NCBI RefSeq assembly: GCF_040436345.1
Contig: NC_133236.1
Span: forward strand, 10,008,165 to 10,072,164
Direction: 5' to 3'
DNA from: Pagrus major
Lineage: Eukaryota; Chordata; Actinopteri; Spariformes; Sparidae
DNA: 64,000 nucleotides
In this document: positions 26,501 to 37,227 of the stretch, in pieces
Numbering within the stretch: the first letter of the stretch is position 1
Layout: every line of letters begins with the position of its first letter
Made by a program: the position numbers and the translations under genes
Notes under the pieces: generated by a model
The model's input: the letters and a program-made list of their open reading frames with translations, nothing else
Database searches by the model: none
Told to the model about the DNA's origin: nothing

Positions 26501-29500
26501 TTTTAAACTAAAATCTTACATACTGCACCTTCAACAGCTGGCAACTGATCAATTGATCATTGCAGGGCTCATTTAAAGCCGATTAAAAGACTGTCTGATT
26601 ACTCTGTTATGTTCAGTGTTTGTGTCTGCTAGTTTTGTACTGAACTGAAAGTAACAGCTTGGACCACAAATACACTGAAAGTACTACTGAACCGAAAACA
26701 GTCAGAATCACCACAAACATCGGTCTAATGAACGGTAATCCATTGACTTGCTGTTGTACATATTAAAGTACATTTGGATGGTAAAGAATGTCTTCAGGTC
26801 TGCTTTTACTGCTCTAAAGATGAATAAACTGTTCTACACTCGTGAACAGATCCTCCAATCCAGGCATATAAAAGACTTTTTTGGCTTTTAACAGCAGAGA
26901 ATGTAACCTCAACAGGAAGTAAACACTCTTACTTGGCGGTCAAACTTGTACAGTCATTGCACTGACCTTTATTCACACTTCCTGGGCGGTTAGAAAGTGA
27001 GGGAAGTGATTCTTCAAGTTTGACCACAAGGAAACCCCAACACTTCCTGCTGAGGTTTGTTCTCTTTATTCAAAAGCCAAAAAAGTTGTATCTCAGTTTG
27101 CTTGGTTTGCTTGGTTTTCACACCATATTTGAAGCGGTCTGGTACTGCAAATAGTTTCACACACATTAGAGATTATTTCTCTCATCTTTCTTGCACCTCT
27201 CTGTCCTTTGTGATCAGTCAAAGTTGCAAAAAGTTTATTTTAAGGGAAGATAAAATCAATCCTTTTGTATTTTTACATAAAAACCAGGAAATATTTTGTT
27301 AACTTTAACCAGATTCTATTGTTAGATTTCATTAAAGCACTGTACCTCAGCGTGGCCTCCAGGATTCAACGTCTTGTTGCAGCGCTCACATTTCAGACAG
27401 AACTTGTGCCAGTCTTTCCCTAAAGACGACACCTTCTCCGCTGCAGAAGAAGAAGAGACAGAAAATGAGGGATTTATATCAATCTGTTGGGAATCTCTTG
27501 GGAAATGACCCCTTTAAAAGATCCAGCTAAGACGGGTGAACCAGGTACTCAGTCCTTGGTGAGCAGATGATAATGAGGAATTTAGATAATTAAATGAAAT
27601 TTCATACAATTAATACAACTGAAAATTGGTCATAGGAGTTTCAAAACAGAAATGGTCCATGGATAAGATCTAGATAGAATATAAAAACAGCTTTTTCATA
27701 TAGAGACTCATTTAATTATGCACAAATGCAGGAAGGAGGAGACAAAGATACACAAAGCTCTGCAGAATTGCACTGAGCGACTCCCATTCCTTTCAGATGA
27801 AATTCATCAGTTTTTCGTCAAGAATATTTATTCACGCACAAATAGACCATCATGTTTGGATTCAGCACCACGTAGCCGGCAGCTTGGACAGCAACAGCTT
27901 CAGAGGAAGAGACAGTCCAGCTGGTGTTTCTGCATTATTGCATGCTGCAGTTTTAACACTATTGCTATCTCCATGTCAAATGGAATCAACTTAACTTAAC
28001 TGATGGGAGGTAAAGATCTAGTGTCAGTGTGTTCAGCACAAAGACGTACTGTAAGTAAAAATCTACTGTGAATTATAGCAGAGCAGTTTGTTCCCTGATA
28101 CAGACGGCTGTTAAAGTGATAGAAGGCACTTGAGAGACACTTGGGAGTTCATCAACCTAAAGCACATTCTTTCCACTGGAAGGAGAGTTGAAACGTTTTT
28201 TAAAGCTACTGTATGTTCCTCCATCGCTCTCACACGGACCCTAACTTCTCTTCTAAGCCTCACTATCACAGCTACTCGCCCAAGCTTTACCCTATGCAAC
28301 AAACATATTTTTAAATCATATCTTGCGATGGGATCACACCAGTCATGACACCAAACCGGTGTGTATGGTACAGTGACACACATGACATGCACAGCCCTAC
28401 AATAACACAATAAGTGTCTCCAGTTCCACAATTAGCCATGATAACACCACACAAAGACTCACAAGGTAAAAACAATACCAACCCTGCTGTGGCTCGTAAA
28501 TATAATCAACAGTTTTTAAATCATTCTATTCTTTTAATCATGTACTGTTAGAGCAAAGTTTTAAAGTATAGTGACTGTTTCCTTAGTCAACAACCCACAG
28601 ATCAAAGTTGGGAATGTCTGATGCTACTAGCTAATGTTAGCTATTAGCTAAGAAGTCAAACAGAAGTCATGTTTCTAATGTAACCTTTTATGAAACTAGT
28701 AAATACATCATGAAGGAAAGCTGAAATAAAATCTAAATAGGATTTAAGGAAATGTAACGTCTCTCCTGCTCTTCAGACTACCCTTCTTCAGTATAAAATC
28801 TCCACCTTCATCGACCACCGCCCCAATAATTTGTGCCGTTCCTAAAGTATCTGTCCACTTCTTCTACAGTTTCAGTAGCAGAGTCTGCTGTAGGGAGGAC
28901 AGAAGGACGGATGGAGGGTCATTTATCTGTTTGTCCTCCTCCCAGAATATCCCAGCAGATACACCGAGGCCCTGATACAACATGACACTTCCTGTTTAGA
29001 CTCACTGGTCAGCCTGTCACTGTGATATGCGACAGTAAGTCACCTTGGCACACAGCGAGCACTTTATGGTGACGCTTGAGGACACGTGTGTGTGTGTAAC
29101 AAGTGTACAGTAGTGTGTTAGTGTGCTTGTCACGTCATAACCTTTGAATTACTGAGCAATCAACAATTACTTTTTATAGAATTTAGATTATTTGTATCTT
29201 TTGTTTGTTTTGGTTTTTTGTAATTGTTGTGTCCTTTCCTACTTCTTTGTATTGATTATAAGATGATGGATCTACACTTATATATTATTCTACACATAAT
29301 ATAAAATATAAAATATCTCCACAAAAAAGAAAATGAATACTGACAACTTTGAAGCTCAAAATCACCAAACGGATCCATTTTCTGAGCTTTATGTTGATAA
29401 AATACGTTTCCATTACAACCAGTTCCCTGTGCAGCTGCAAAACACCAACTCACACTCCCAGGGGGAACATATTTCTTGTGAAATGCATATTTTTTTGGAG

Positions 29501-31808
29501 CATCGAATTTACTGCAGAGTTTCCAGTAGCACATAGAGAGCAGCATGTTTGGTTGAACCTGCAGGGCGGGGTTTTGCTGCTGTTCCCCGGAGAAACGAAG
29601 GGGAAAGAACAAAAAGAAAATCAATCCGTGCGACGCTTGTGCAATCAATAAATTATTTACAATGCCATGTGGCGAGGCTGCGAAATGAAAAGAGACAATT
29701 CAGACAATCCCTAAATTCACTCCTCAGAAAGATGATGTCACCATTTCCCTTCATGATTCGACAACACAGCTCACAGTCAGCGGAAAGAAACTGATGTCTC
29801 CCACCTCAACTCATTCAACCTTAATTTAAAAGTGGACATAAATGTCAGGGTGCTATCAGATAACACAGTTTGGGCTGATGACCACAAGCACACAGGACTG
29901 TTAATGGCTCCCTGTAATCTCATAGTATGAGATAGTGAAGCAGTTATAGCCCAGTCCGGGCTGAGTGAAAAAGGAAATTCCTTTATTAGACTTTGACTCG
30001 GGCTGTTTGTTTTTCGGCATATTAGGATTAAGATTGTGATATGATTCCATATCGATATTAATATGACATATCTGATGACGTATCGCAGTTGAACCAATAT
30101 TTGGAACCAGTCAACATTTGCGATAAAGATTAAAACCATCGTCTAAATTTAGAATGACCGGTGATGGAATGTAACTAACTACAGTTTACTCAAGTACCAG
30201 CCCTAGTGGGCGGGACATTGAGTGAGATCACAGTGACTACAGGATGCTGCATCACAGCCAAAGTGGTGCATTTTTAATGAATTTCAATGACTTGAAAGCG
30301 TTGCTGGGGGTAACTTGCTACAAAGTAATCTCTTAGAGTACTCTGATTACTTTTTTGATGTAACGAGTTATGTGTAAGTTCTGCAATTTAAGTAAACCGT
30401 TATTTAGTTACTTTTTCATAAAAGTAATCTGTTGAGCCTGGAAAAAAATGCTGTCTTTTCCTTTCCTTTTGTCGCTGCAAAAATAAAATAAAACCCCTGA
30501 AGCATTCGCACCGCTTCTGTTTCTCTCCTGCTGCTCAGCAGGTGGCTGCGAACCAGCGGGTGGTAAACCTACAGTTGTGTCAGTGTGCATGCGTAGCCAG
30601 CTAATTCAATGTAGTGAGATGGCAGAGAGGACGACATTAAATTTGTGGAAGTGTTTGTTGTATTGTTTTCATTGAAACAGCTGTGCCTCGTACTGTATGC
30701 CTCTGCTCAGTTCACTGTCAGATTGTTCGCTAAATAAAAAGCTGTAAATGTTATATTGCGTCTGTCATTCCTATTATTAGGCTGCAGAGTGACCGATTGT
30801 GGGCCATAAAGAAGGTAAAGTCATGACCGTAGAGTCAATACATTAAAAGGTACATGTACAGTTGGCTACATGCTGTCTGGACAATATAACCCACATGCAC
30901 AACTAGACACAGAGGGCTTTTACTGTAATTTTTGGTAACTCTAAAGTACTCTAACTCGTTACTTTTCTCAGTAGATAACGCAGTAATGTAACAAGTTACT
31001 TTTTAATGACAGTAATCTTGTAACGTAATGAGTTACTTTTAAAAGTAACGTCACCCAACACTGATTGATCGTCAGGAAAAAGGTGAATATTGGCCAGATT
31101 AATCAGCGAGGCTGAAAATCGGTCCACAGATACACAATTTTTATTTTCATTGAAAAACAGCACTACGAAACTTCACACGTTATACATTTATCAGAAGATT
31201 GCAACTTATATTACAGTTGACCATTTTGTGATTTTGATAACATTTCGATTAATCGTTCATCCCCAATTTTGACCCAGTGAAATCAGTTGGTATCAGTTAG
31301 ACTCAGCCGGATGAAAATACTTAAACTTCTCTCCATGTGATTTTGAATGCTTCAGTATATAACACAGGTCTGTCATCACCATATTAAAGCTCTCCATATT
31401 AACGAGCCCCACCTTTAATACCACATATTCATTTTCAGAAAGAAGAGGAGTTATTTCAACATGTTATTCTTCAACATTTCCGAATTTAAAAAGTTGTTAG
31501 ATGTGATTATATTTATAAAATGATAGAAAAAGGCTATATAATGATTTTACAAAATGAAAACCTTTTTTTTGTCAATGGGTGCGCGTCATCTCATTTCCTC
31601 CATGAGCTCTGTAGCTGCATGGTTTATAATAAATCCAGTTTGGTTCAAACAAACGCATCGCCTGTAGTAATATAAAGGATTAAAGAGAGTCCTTTCAAAG
31701 CTTTCTGTTCTGTGACAAATAACCTCGACGTTGGGCGGATACACAGAAATCGAACATGCACTCACCGAAATACACCGTCTTGTCGCATTTTGGACATTTT
31801 GACGCCAT
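20560..31808 (-). CDS. crip2: Cysteine-rich protein 2, two LIM domains
   Basis: Eight coding exons on the minus strand: 31808-31766, 27440-27346, 25119-25062, 24975-24847, 23534-23466, 23173-23079, 22986-22929 and 20624-20560. They join in frame to 203 residues, near the 208 of human CRIP2. The start is [17 protein letters not shown]1 ligands are C5, C8, H26, C29, C32, C35, C53 and C57; LIM2 repeats them from C122 and C125 to C170 and C174. Each LIM is followed by a glycine-rich segment ([12 protein letters not shown] and [12 protein letters not shown]). The exons of the two halves have matching sizes (95 and 58 nt), reflecting the ancestral LIM duplication. CRIP2 is a zinc-binding adaptor of muscle, heart and vessel cells that bridges transcription factors and cytoskeletal partners; this role is family knowledge. 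Intron 1 (27441-31765) and intron 4 contain several transposon-derived repeats. The ending DDPEAEAQP resembles the CRIP2 C-terminus, not CRIP3. Confidence 0.93.
21208..21330 (+). repeat. Dispersed GCTAGC-rich repeat (copy in last crip2 intron)
   Basis: This copy shares GGGGCAGCA...ATCACCAGA and AACTGCTGCTC with the fuller copy at 26200-26545. A matching right half (CTAGCTGGTTAGCATGCTAACTT) lies at about 22370-22565, so the element seems to have been split by inserted sequence. Another copy, in reverse orientation, is at 38466-38960. Confidence 0.55.
21307..21567 (-). CDS. Short ORF with a hydrophobic segment inside a crip2 intron; doubtful gene
   Basis: From an ATG at 21565-21567 the minus strand is open for 86 codons. 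It contains one strongly hydrophobic stretch ([19 protein letters not shown]) and a later NST glycosylation sequon. The local base composition is more GC-rich than the neighbouring intron. I do not recognise the product. It lies between two halves of a dispersed repeat, so it may be part of a mobile element or a processed fragment instead of a gene. Confidence 0.2.
   Translation of the reverse strand: MFSSAASRLSCPHLLNLLVLGVIVLIGAVGIASILYPLSSNCSQSIFEAVFSLPNPVGLGLIAYINSTCDPRSWSRQTLGPSYSQA
23745..24180 (+). repeat. Dispersed repeat of the TTGTATAAAGTACCC...ACTTGAGTAAAAGTA type
   Basis: The block in crip2 intron 4 begins near AGTGTTGTATAAAGTACCC and ends near ACACTCCACTTTTCAACAC. It contains repeated ACTTGAGTAAAAGT units. 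It resembles non-autonomous hAT-type elements common in fish; assignment is from memory. A further MITE-like start, TTAGGGCTGCCCCC, follows at 24202 without a clear right end. Confidence 0.5.
25595..25850 (+). repeat. Dispersed repeat, single-arm copy of the element at 44922-45450
   Basis: It shares AACAGTTCACCCAAAAATT, CATTTCTGGAGCTTC and CATTCTCCTA...CAACTGAAG with the left arm of the palindromic element in the 3' UTR of gene C. It lies in crip2 intron 2. Confidence 0.55.
26200..26545 (+). repeat. Dispersed GCTAGC-rich repeat, fullest copy
   Basis: It runs from AAAGGTGCAGTTTGCAAGAA to CATACTGCACCTTCA, whose ends are partly inverted (AAGGTGCAGT and ACTGCACCTT), as in a MITE. It is related to 21208-21330 plus 22370-22565 and to 38466-38960. 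It lies in crip2 intron 2. Confidence 0.6.
27441..31765 (-). other. Large first intron of crip2 without other genes
   Basis: This 4.3-kb intron holds AT-rich sequence, fragments of MITE-like repeats (for example near 30000-30100) and the element at 30303-31063. The overlapping open frames at 28111-28431 and 29256-29794 run on both strands and lack coding features. Confidence 0.5.
30303..31063. mobile_element. Non-autonomous hAT-like transposon (CAGTGTTGGG type)
   Basis: The right end read on the minus strand is CAGTGTTGGGTGACGTTACT followed by alternating AAGTAACTC and GTTAC motifs. The left end carries GGGGGTAACTTGC and CAAAGTAAT. This end type is familiar from fish hAT derivatives. The interior is non-coding, and target duplications are not clear. 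Confidence 0.55.
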
Positions 31809-31995
31809 GTTCCGGGTGAACAAAGAGCTGATGGAGTCGTTTCCAGTCGGACACCTCTGTCTGTCTGTCTGTCTGGCTGCAGACACACCTCACAGGATGG
31901 AGACGGTGATGGAGATGAGGGGCGAGACCGACGCTCGCATCCTGCCCTTTGCTTCTCCTCCTTCATTTACATAACCCCGCCCACACGATGACATC
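31809..31995 (-). promoter_or_regulatory. crip2 5' UTR and proximal promoter
   Basis: Upstream of the crip2 ATG there is a (CTGT)n tract at 31858-31874, a CCCCGCCC GC box at about 31975-31982 and a TGACATCA element (CRE/AP-1-like) at about 31988-31995. The positions suit a TATA-less promoter read on the minus strand. The transcription start was not determined. Confidence 0.35.
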
Positions 31996-32298
31996 ATGCA
32001 GTTGTCCTCATACAGTCCGTGGTGCAACTGGGTTGATATTGATGAAGGGTGTCTGTCATTTATTTGTTGAGTGCCTGTGTATTAAATTGTTCTGGTCGGA
32101 TATAGAACATCTCTCTGAGACAATGACAGCTTCAGGTATTAGGTTAGAAAAAGAGTTCTTATATTTTCTATCATAAGAGACATTAATTGTCTGATTTATT
32201 TGGAGAATGCTGTATTCACAAATGCAAATGGGCTTAAAAGAATCAGACACTCCTTTCAGTTTATACGTCTGGTTAAAGAGAACTGTATGGCTTTCAAG

Positions 32299-32518
32299 TA
32301 GGGATGCACAATATGGATTTTGTGTTTATTGGCGGCTGGCTAACCAACTTTAAAGGTGCATACCGCCGCATACTGTGTGTAAAAGCTGCACTCGTTAAGT
32401 CAACTAAAGCAATTTGGCTTTATCGGCTATAATGTCATTATCTGCAAATAACCAAAAATGTAAATTTTTCATTATCGGGCCGATAATTCATCGCTCCAAT
32501 ATATATCATGCATCCCTA
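32299..32518. mobile_element. hAT-like MITE (TAGGGATGCA ends)
   Basis: The left end is TAGGGATGCACAATAT and the right end is the inverse of TAGGGATGCATGATATAT. The interior is non-coding with CGGGCCGATAAT-type text. Flanks CTTTCAAG and ATTTAAAG match at 6 of 8 bases, consistent with a decayed 8-bp target duplication. Confidence 0.65.
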
Positions 32519-32534
32519 ATTTAAAGTTATATAT

Positions 32535-32600
32535 AGTAATCATAATGATAATCATAATGATAATAATAATAATCATAATGATAATAATAATAAATAAAAC
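32535..32600 (+). repeat. ATAATC/ATA microsatellite
   Basis: Alternating AATCATAATGATAAT units form a simple-sequence tract. No further function is evident. Confidence 0.8.
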
Positions 32601-33307
32601 ACAGATACTGATCATGGGAAAAATGTTGAATATCGGCACCAATATAATGATAATCGCTCTACCCTCTAGTGGGAATGATCATTTTTGTGTCACAATTTCC
32701 CTTTTTTTAACTGAAAAAAATATTAAAATCATGATGTTGTGAGATTGATTCATTATTATGCTGTTTGTTCACGCATTCATCAAAAAATTGCAACTTCTGT
32801 GATTTTAATATTGCACTTGACCATTTTGCGATTTATTGAAAATACTGTATTCACAAATGCAAATGGACTAAAAAGAAACCACACATTCAATTCAAAATAG
32901 AAATCAAACATTTCATTACATGGACTGAAGGATAGTAAAACCATGAGAAATGTGTATAACTACAGGTAATTTCCCTTTAATGTAATTATTGCGTGATACA
33001 TGATACCCCTATATACATATATGTAATATTGTTATATATATATTCTTGTTATATTTGTGTTTTTGTGTTGTCTTTATTTTTAATCAAGATTCGTTTTACT
33101 TTTAAAATGAATCCACTCAGTTTATTATTTTGGTTTAAGAGAACTGTATGGCTTGTACCCTATCAGATACTACAACTACTACCACCACTTCTTCTATGAA
33201 TACTACTACTACTAATAATAAATATAAAAAGTGTATTTAAGACCTCAGATGTTGCCCCTAACAATACGTTTTTTGCACATGAAACACATAGATAGCTTGT
33301 AAATGGT

Positions 33308-33565
33308 CAAATGGTCTTGCATTTCTATAGCGCTTTTCCAGTCTACTGACAGCTCAAAGCGCTTTACAATACTTGCCACATTCACCCATTCACACACACA
33401 TTCATTCATACACTGATGGCGGAGGCTGCCATGCAAGGCGCCATTTGGGGTTCAGTATCTTGCTCAAGGACACTTCGACTTGTAGCTGAGAGGAGCCGGG
33501 ATTCGAACCAGTGACCCTCCGATTACTAGACGACCCGCTCTGCCTCTTGAGCTACAGCCACCCCT
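33308..33565 (-). mobile_element. tRNA-derived SINE
   Basis: On the minus strand it opens with GGGTGGCTGTAGCTCAAGAG, an A-box-like start. About 40 bases later comes GGTTCGAATCCCGGCTC, a B box. A body with CACTTCGACT and TAAAGCGCTTTGAGC-type sequence follows. An internal Pol III promoter plus a non-tRNA body identify a SINE and not a working tRNA gene. Confidence 0.7.
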
Positions 33566-34700
33566 AAAATATGATGTTTTCTTACAAATGAAACTATCCA
33601 ACAATAATAACAGGTGGCTGAAATTATTAGTTGATTAATCAGTTAGCAGACAGAATATAATTAAATGAAAGTCTAGTGGGCAGGTTGGAATGAAGCCTAA
33701 ACAAACAAAACATCTTTTTATTGAGGGACTTCCTGTTGGCCTTCATTAATCATCATACAGACTTCCTGAGTGTCCATATCTACAGATGCAGTAGTTATGG
33801 TTGCAGATGCCTCTACTGTATTTTGGAAATGTGTTTAATCCTAATTCCTAGCTGTGCCGACCCGCTGCGTTCATCAGCGTCACCCCTCTGCTCTGTTTGT
33901 TTCCCCTGTGTGTGGTTGTTAGGTTACACTGCCTGACAGCACAGCTCTTCACTGGGAATGTTAAGTGACGCTCTGCAGCTCCCAGGAGAGCTGCTCTGTA
34001 CATTCTTGGCTCTGACATACCAGAGGAGCTGACATAAGGTGGCCTTTTGAGTGGAAAAATACATTAAAATTTAAATATAGCTTGTTGTATTTTTTCTAAA
34101 ATTTTTTATTTGAAAGCCTCTTGGTAACTCAAGCGGTTGGCTGAGCTGCTGCAATGAGACGAAACAGATTCATCGGAAATCTCCCAAACATGGGGCAGTA
34201 TAAAAAATTTAAAGCAAAACATTTTGAGAAATCCCAGTTGAGACTTCACTGAAATGACCAAGAACCAGTCTGTAAAAGATTTATCATTTTTACACTTTGG
34301 CTTTTGTACAGATTAAACATACTAATTATTGAATTTTCTTACCAGCCAGGCTGGCCGTTTCTGCTGCAAAAGCTGCGTGTAGTTTTGCTAAGGTAAGCTA
34401 ACCAACTGCTGGCAGTAGGGGACCTGGGGACTGTTGGTGCTCATCAGGTCTGACGAGGGTGCATGAGCTTGACCGTGTGTCAAGGGTGTAAAAAAATGTC
34501 TTTTCAGTCAAATTTTTGGGTGAACTTATCCATTTCAGGTCAATATACACTTTGTATGTACTATTGTGTTCAGCAGAAATCTTTAAAATGATTCCAAATG
34601 TCATCAATCAACCAATGATGTGCTTAATTCTGGTCCCTTAAAGTGTGGGTGAAATAATTTGTATTTCTCGGTTTGAGAACCATTCTCTTTTCACATTTAT
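33566..34700. other. No gene seen; intergenic DNA
   Basis: There are no credible exons or recognisable repeats. Short open frames at 33721-33936 and 34398-34607 have no splice partners. Confidence 0.4.
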
Positions 34701-34704
34701 TTTC

Positions 34705-36070
34705 TCCAGTCAAAGGAATCAGGTGCGATTCATGTGGATTTTCCTGCTAAAAGACTGCAAGTTACCCTCACTAAGTATTCAGCACCGACACTTCGAAGCA
34801 AGAGGTTTTGACGTATTTGCATATTTCCTCCATGTTCCCTTAGGTTTCATTTCACTGACCCAGAAAAAATCAGATGGGCTGGTGACTCGAAAAAATTGTG
34901 ATGTGAACAAGACTCAGATGTATGTGAATGAGATGTTGAGCAGTGAATTCGTGCCAGACTTGTGCAATAACTTTCCTTTCTATTAAGTCTTCCAGGCCGA
35001 CAAGTGCATGCTGTATTTTTTTTTAGATAAACACACATAAACAGATTTAGCAAAGATGGAAACAGTGGCATTTCTTTTCCACAGTTAGTGCACTTGGTCT
35101 TGAGCCATCTAGGGTCTGGGAATGCACTAATCTTAAAATAAACACATCCAGATTGTGTCTCTATGTATGTTATTCTGGCGCTGACATCAACAGTGACTGG
35201 ATGTCTGGGGTCGACTCCCAAACAACTTCTGTCTCATAGCTGCAGCCTAAGCGGCTTCTTTTGAAGATAAATCTAATTAGAATTTCTTGTCATATTTCTG
35301 CTGCTTGTTGGGAGAAGAGAGTTTGATTTACCAGTGGGCTCCACTGATGGCAGCCCTTTCCTATTGTTGATCTGATTGGTTGAAGTTGGCCCTTGGTAAA
35401 CAGTTAAAGACAGATTGTCCATCCAGTCACCTGACAACTATTGTCTGGTGCATCAGGTTAACAGGGTGGCCCAATGAGAGCTTTTCATAGTCTTTTTCAT
35501 GTTTTAAAGGTTTCATGCACTGCCCCTTTAGAAACCTGCTGAGAGAATAAGTATATGACTTCTGACACTTTCATTTACTTTCTGAATCCTCAAACTTTCA
35601 GGTTATTTAGATTATTAAGAGAATAATAATGATTTTCTTTATAATCTTTATAATTATTACAACACTAACCAATGAAGCTAAAGTTGTCCCTTGAATAGTA
35701 GAGGGTAGGGGAAATACTTTTTGGGACTCTGATAGAGTACCAAACTGTCAACATCTATTTCCTCAAGTCAAATGAATCAGAAGTGGCTGTTCCTGCCTGA
35801 AAATTGTAAGTCGCCCCATCTAAAGTATTCACCACTGTCACCTCGTGGCAAGAAGTTCTGAATTGTTTGCACAGTCCCTCCACGGTCACCTCAATTTGAT
35901 TTCTTAGAAGGATACAAGAAGAAGAAGATGGACTGGAGACACTCCTGAGGCTGACAGGTGCCTGCTATATCTTTAAACAAGATAACAGATTAAGCAAAGA
36001 TGGAGACAGTGGAATTTCTTTTCCACATAGTGCACTTGGTCTTGAGCCATCTAGGGCCTGCTAATGCAAC
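34705..36070 (+). repeat. Imperfect direct duplication of a ~300-400-bp block
   Basis: About 34705-35130 and 35755-36065 share ordered blocks: CTCAAGTCAAATGAATCAG-type text, AAGTATTCA, then GATTAAGCAAAGATGGA, and CACTTGGTCTTGAGCCATCT. The first copy has about 120 extra bases in the middle. Neither copy encodes a recognisable protein. Confidence 0.6.
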
Positions 36071-37130
36071 AGCTTCTGTCTCATCTCTGCCTAAAAGTCT
36101 TCTGTTGCTGCACCTTTATCTGTTCTGCAAATTCCTGGAATAATTTTATGTTCAAGATTCTCACTCACTCTCAAAAGAAACTCATCCGGGGATATTCTAT
36201 ATATTATGAATACATCACATGAAACCAACAATGAATATATCTGCAAATCCAAAGCCTGATATACCTTCTCAACCAAATTAAACACCTATGGGAGCTTCAG
36301 CCCAGTCGGCAGGATATAGTGTTAGCAGTTAAGTCACACCAGGGGATGTTTTTAGAGAGCTGGGGAGTGTGCCAAGGCACACATAGAGCAACATTGTGTA
36401 GAAATTGGCATTTTGTGTGATTTGGCGCCCCCTACAGTTTCTGAGTGCAACACCACTGTAAATACAAATCCCAGGTCTGTAACAGTTTGGCAGATAGGTG
36501 CCAACTACAAACAAAACTGATTACATCAGAACAATGTTATGTGTTGAAAACTTGTATGTATGTAACGCTGTGATCCTTCCCTCTCACTGAAGTTATAGTG
36601 CAGAAACAAGTGACAGAGACACCATTCACCCTGTTACAAGACAGTGTACCATCAACATGATTCTGAAGCTGTTGTTTTAAGGTAAAACGTTACATAATGT
36701 TGCTTTGGTGGCACGTGGTGACCCAACACCTTACTAAGACGCTGCATGTTGGCATTTCCTTTAAATGTGTCACTCGTCTGAATGTTAAAAAATAAAATAG
36801 GAAAAAAAGGAAGCTGTTACGTCTCCAAAACTATTTATTTTTCTGCAGACCCACCAAAAAAGGGAAATGAAAGCTGCAAAATCATTAAGTTACTGCAAGT
36901 AACTTCCTAAGAAAGACGACGGAGTAATCGGCCCACAAAGCACTAAAACGCCATCATGTCTTGTGAAGGCTTGCCAGCAGGTGATCCGTCTTGGTTGAAT
37001 ATTAAGTTGTTTTATTTTGTTTTTGAGGCTTTTTGACATATATTTTTTTATCTTGTTTGTGTTTAGATCTCTCATTCAAGCCTTCACATAAACCCCCCCT
37101 CTCTCACTGACAGAAGTTAAGTTATGCAAC
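36071..37130. other. No gene seen; repeat-like intergenic DNA
   Basis: Contains GGCGCCCCCTACAGTTTCTGA and GTTACATAATGTTGC motifs that look like parts of dispersed elements. No coding exon was found before gene B. Confidence 0.4.
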
Positions 37131-37227
37131 CAGGAGGAAATGACACATACATTTCATCAGAAAGTAAGAATACTTCATTTGTGAGGAAACGAAAGATCAT
37201 TCAGCACTGAAGGTGACAGAGAGCAGA

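Noticed and set aside
33540-33565. tRNA gene on the minus strand
   Set aside because: A and B boxes are present, but the anticodon arm does not fold convincingly and a SINE body follows.
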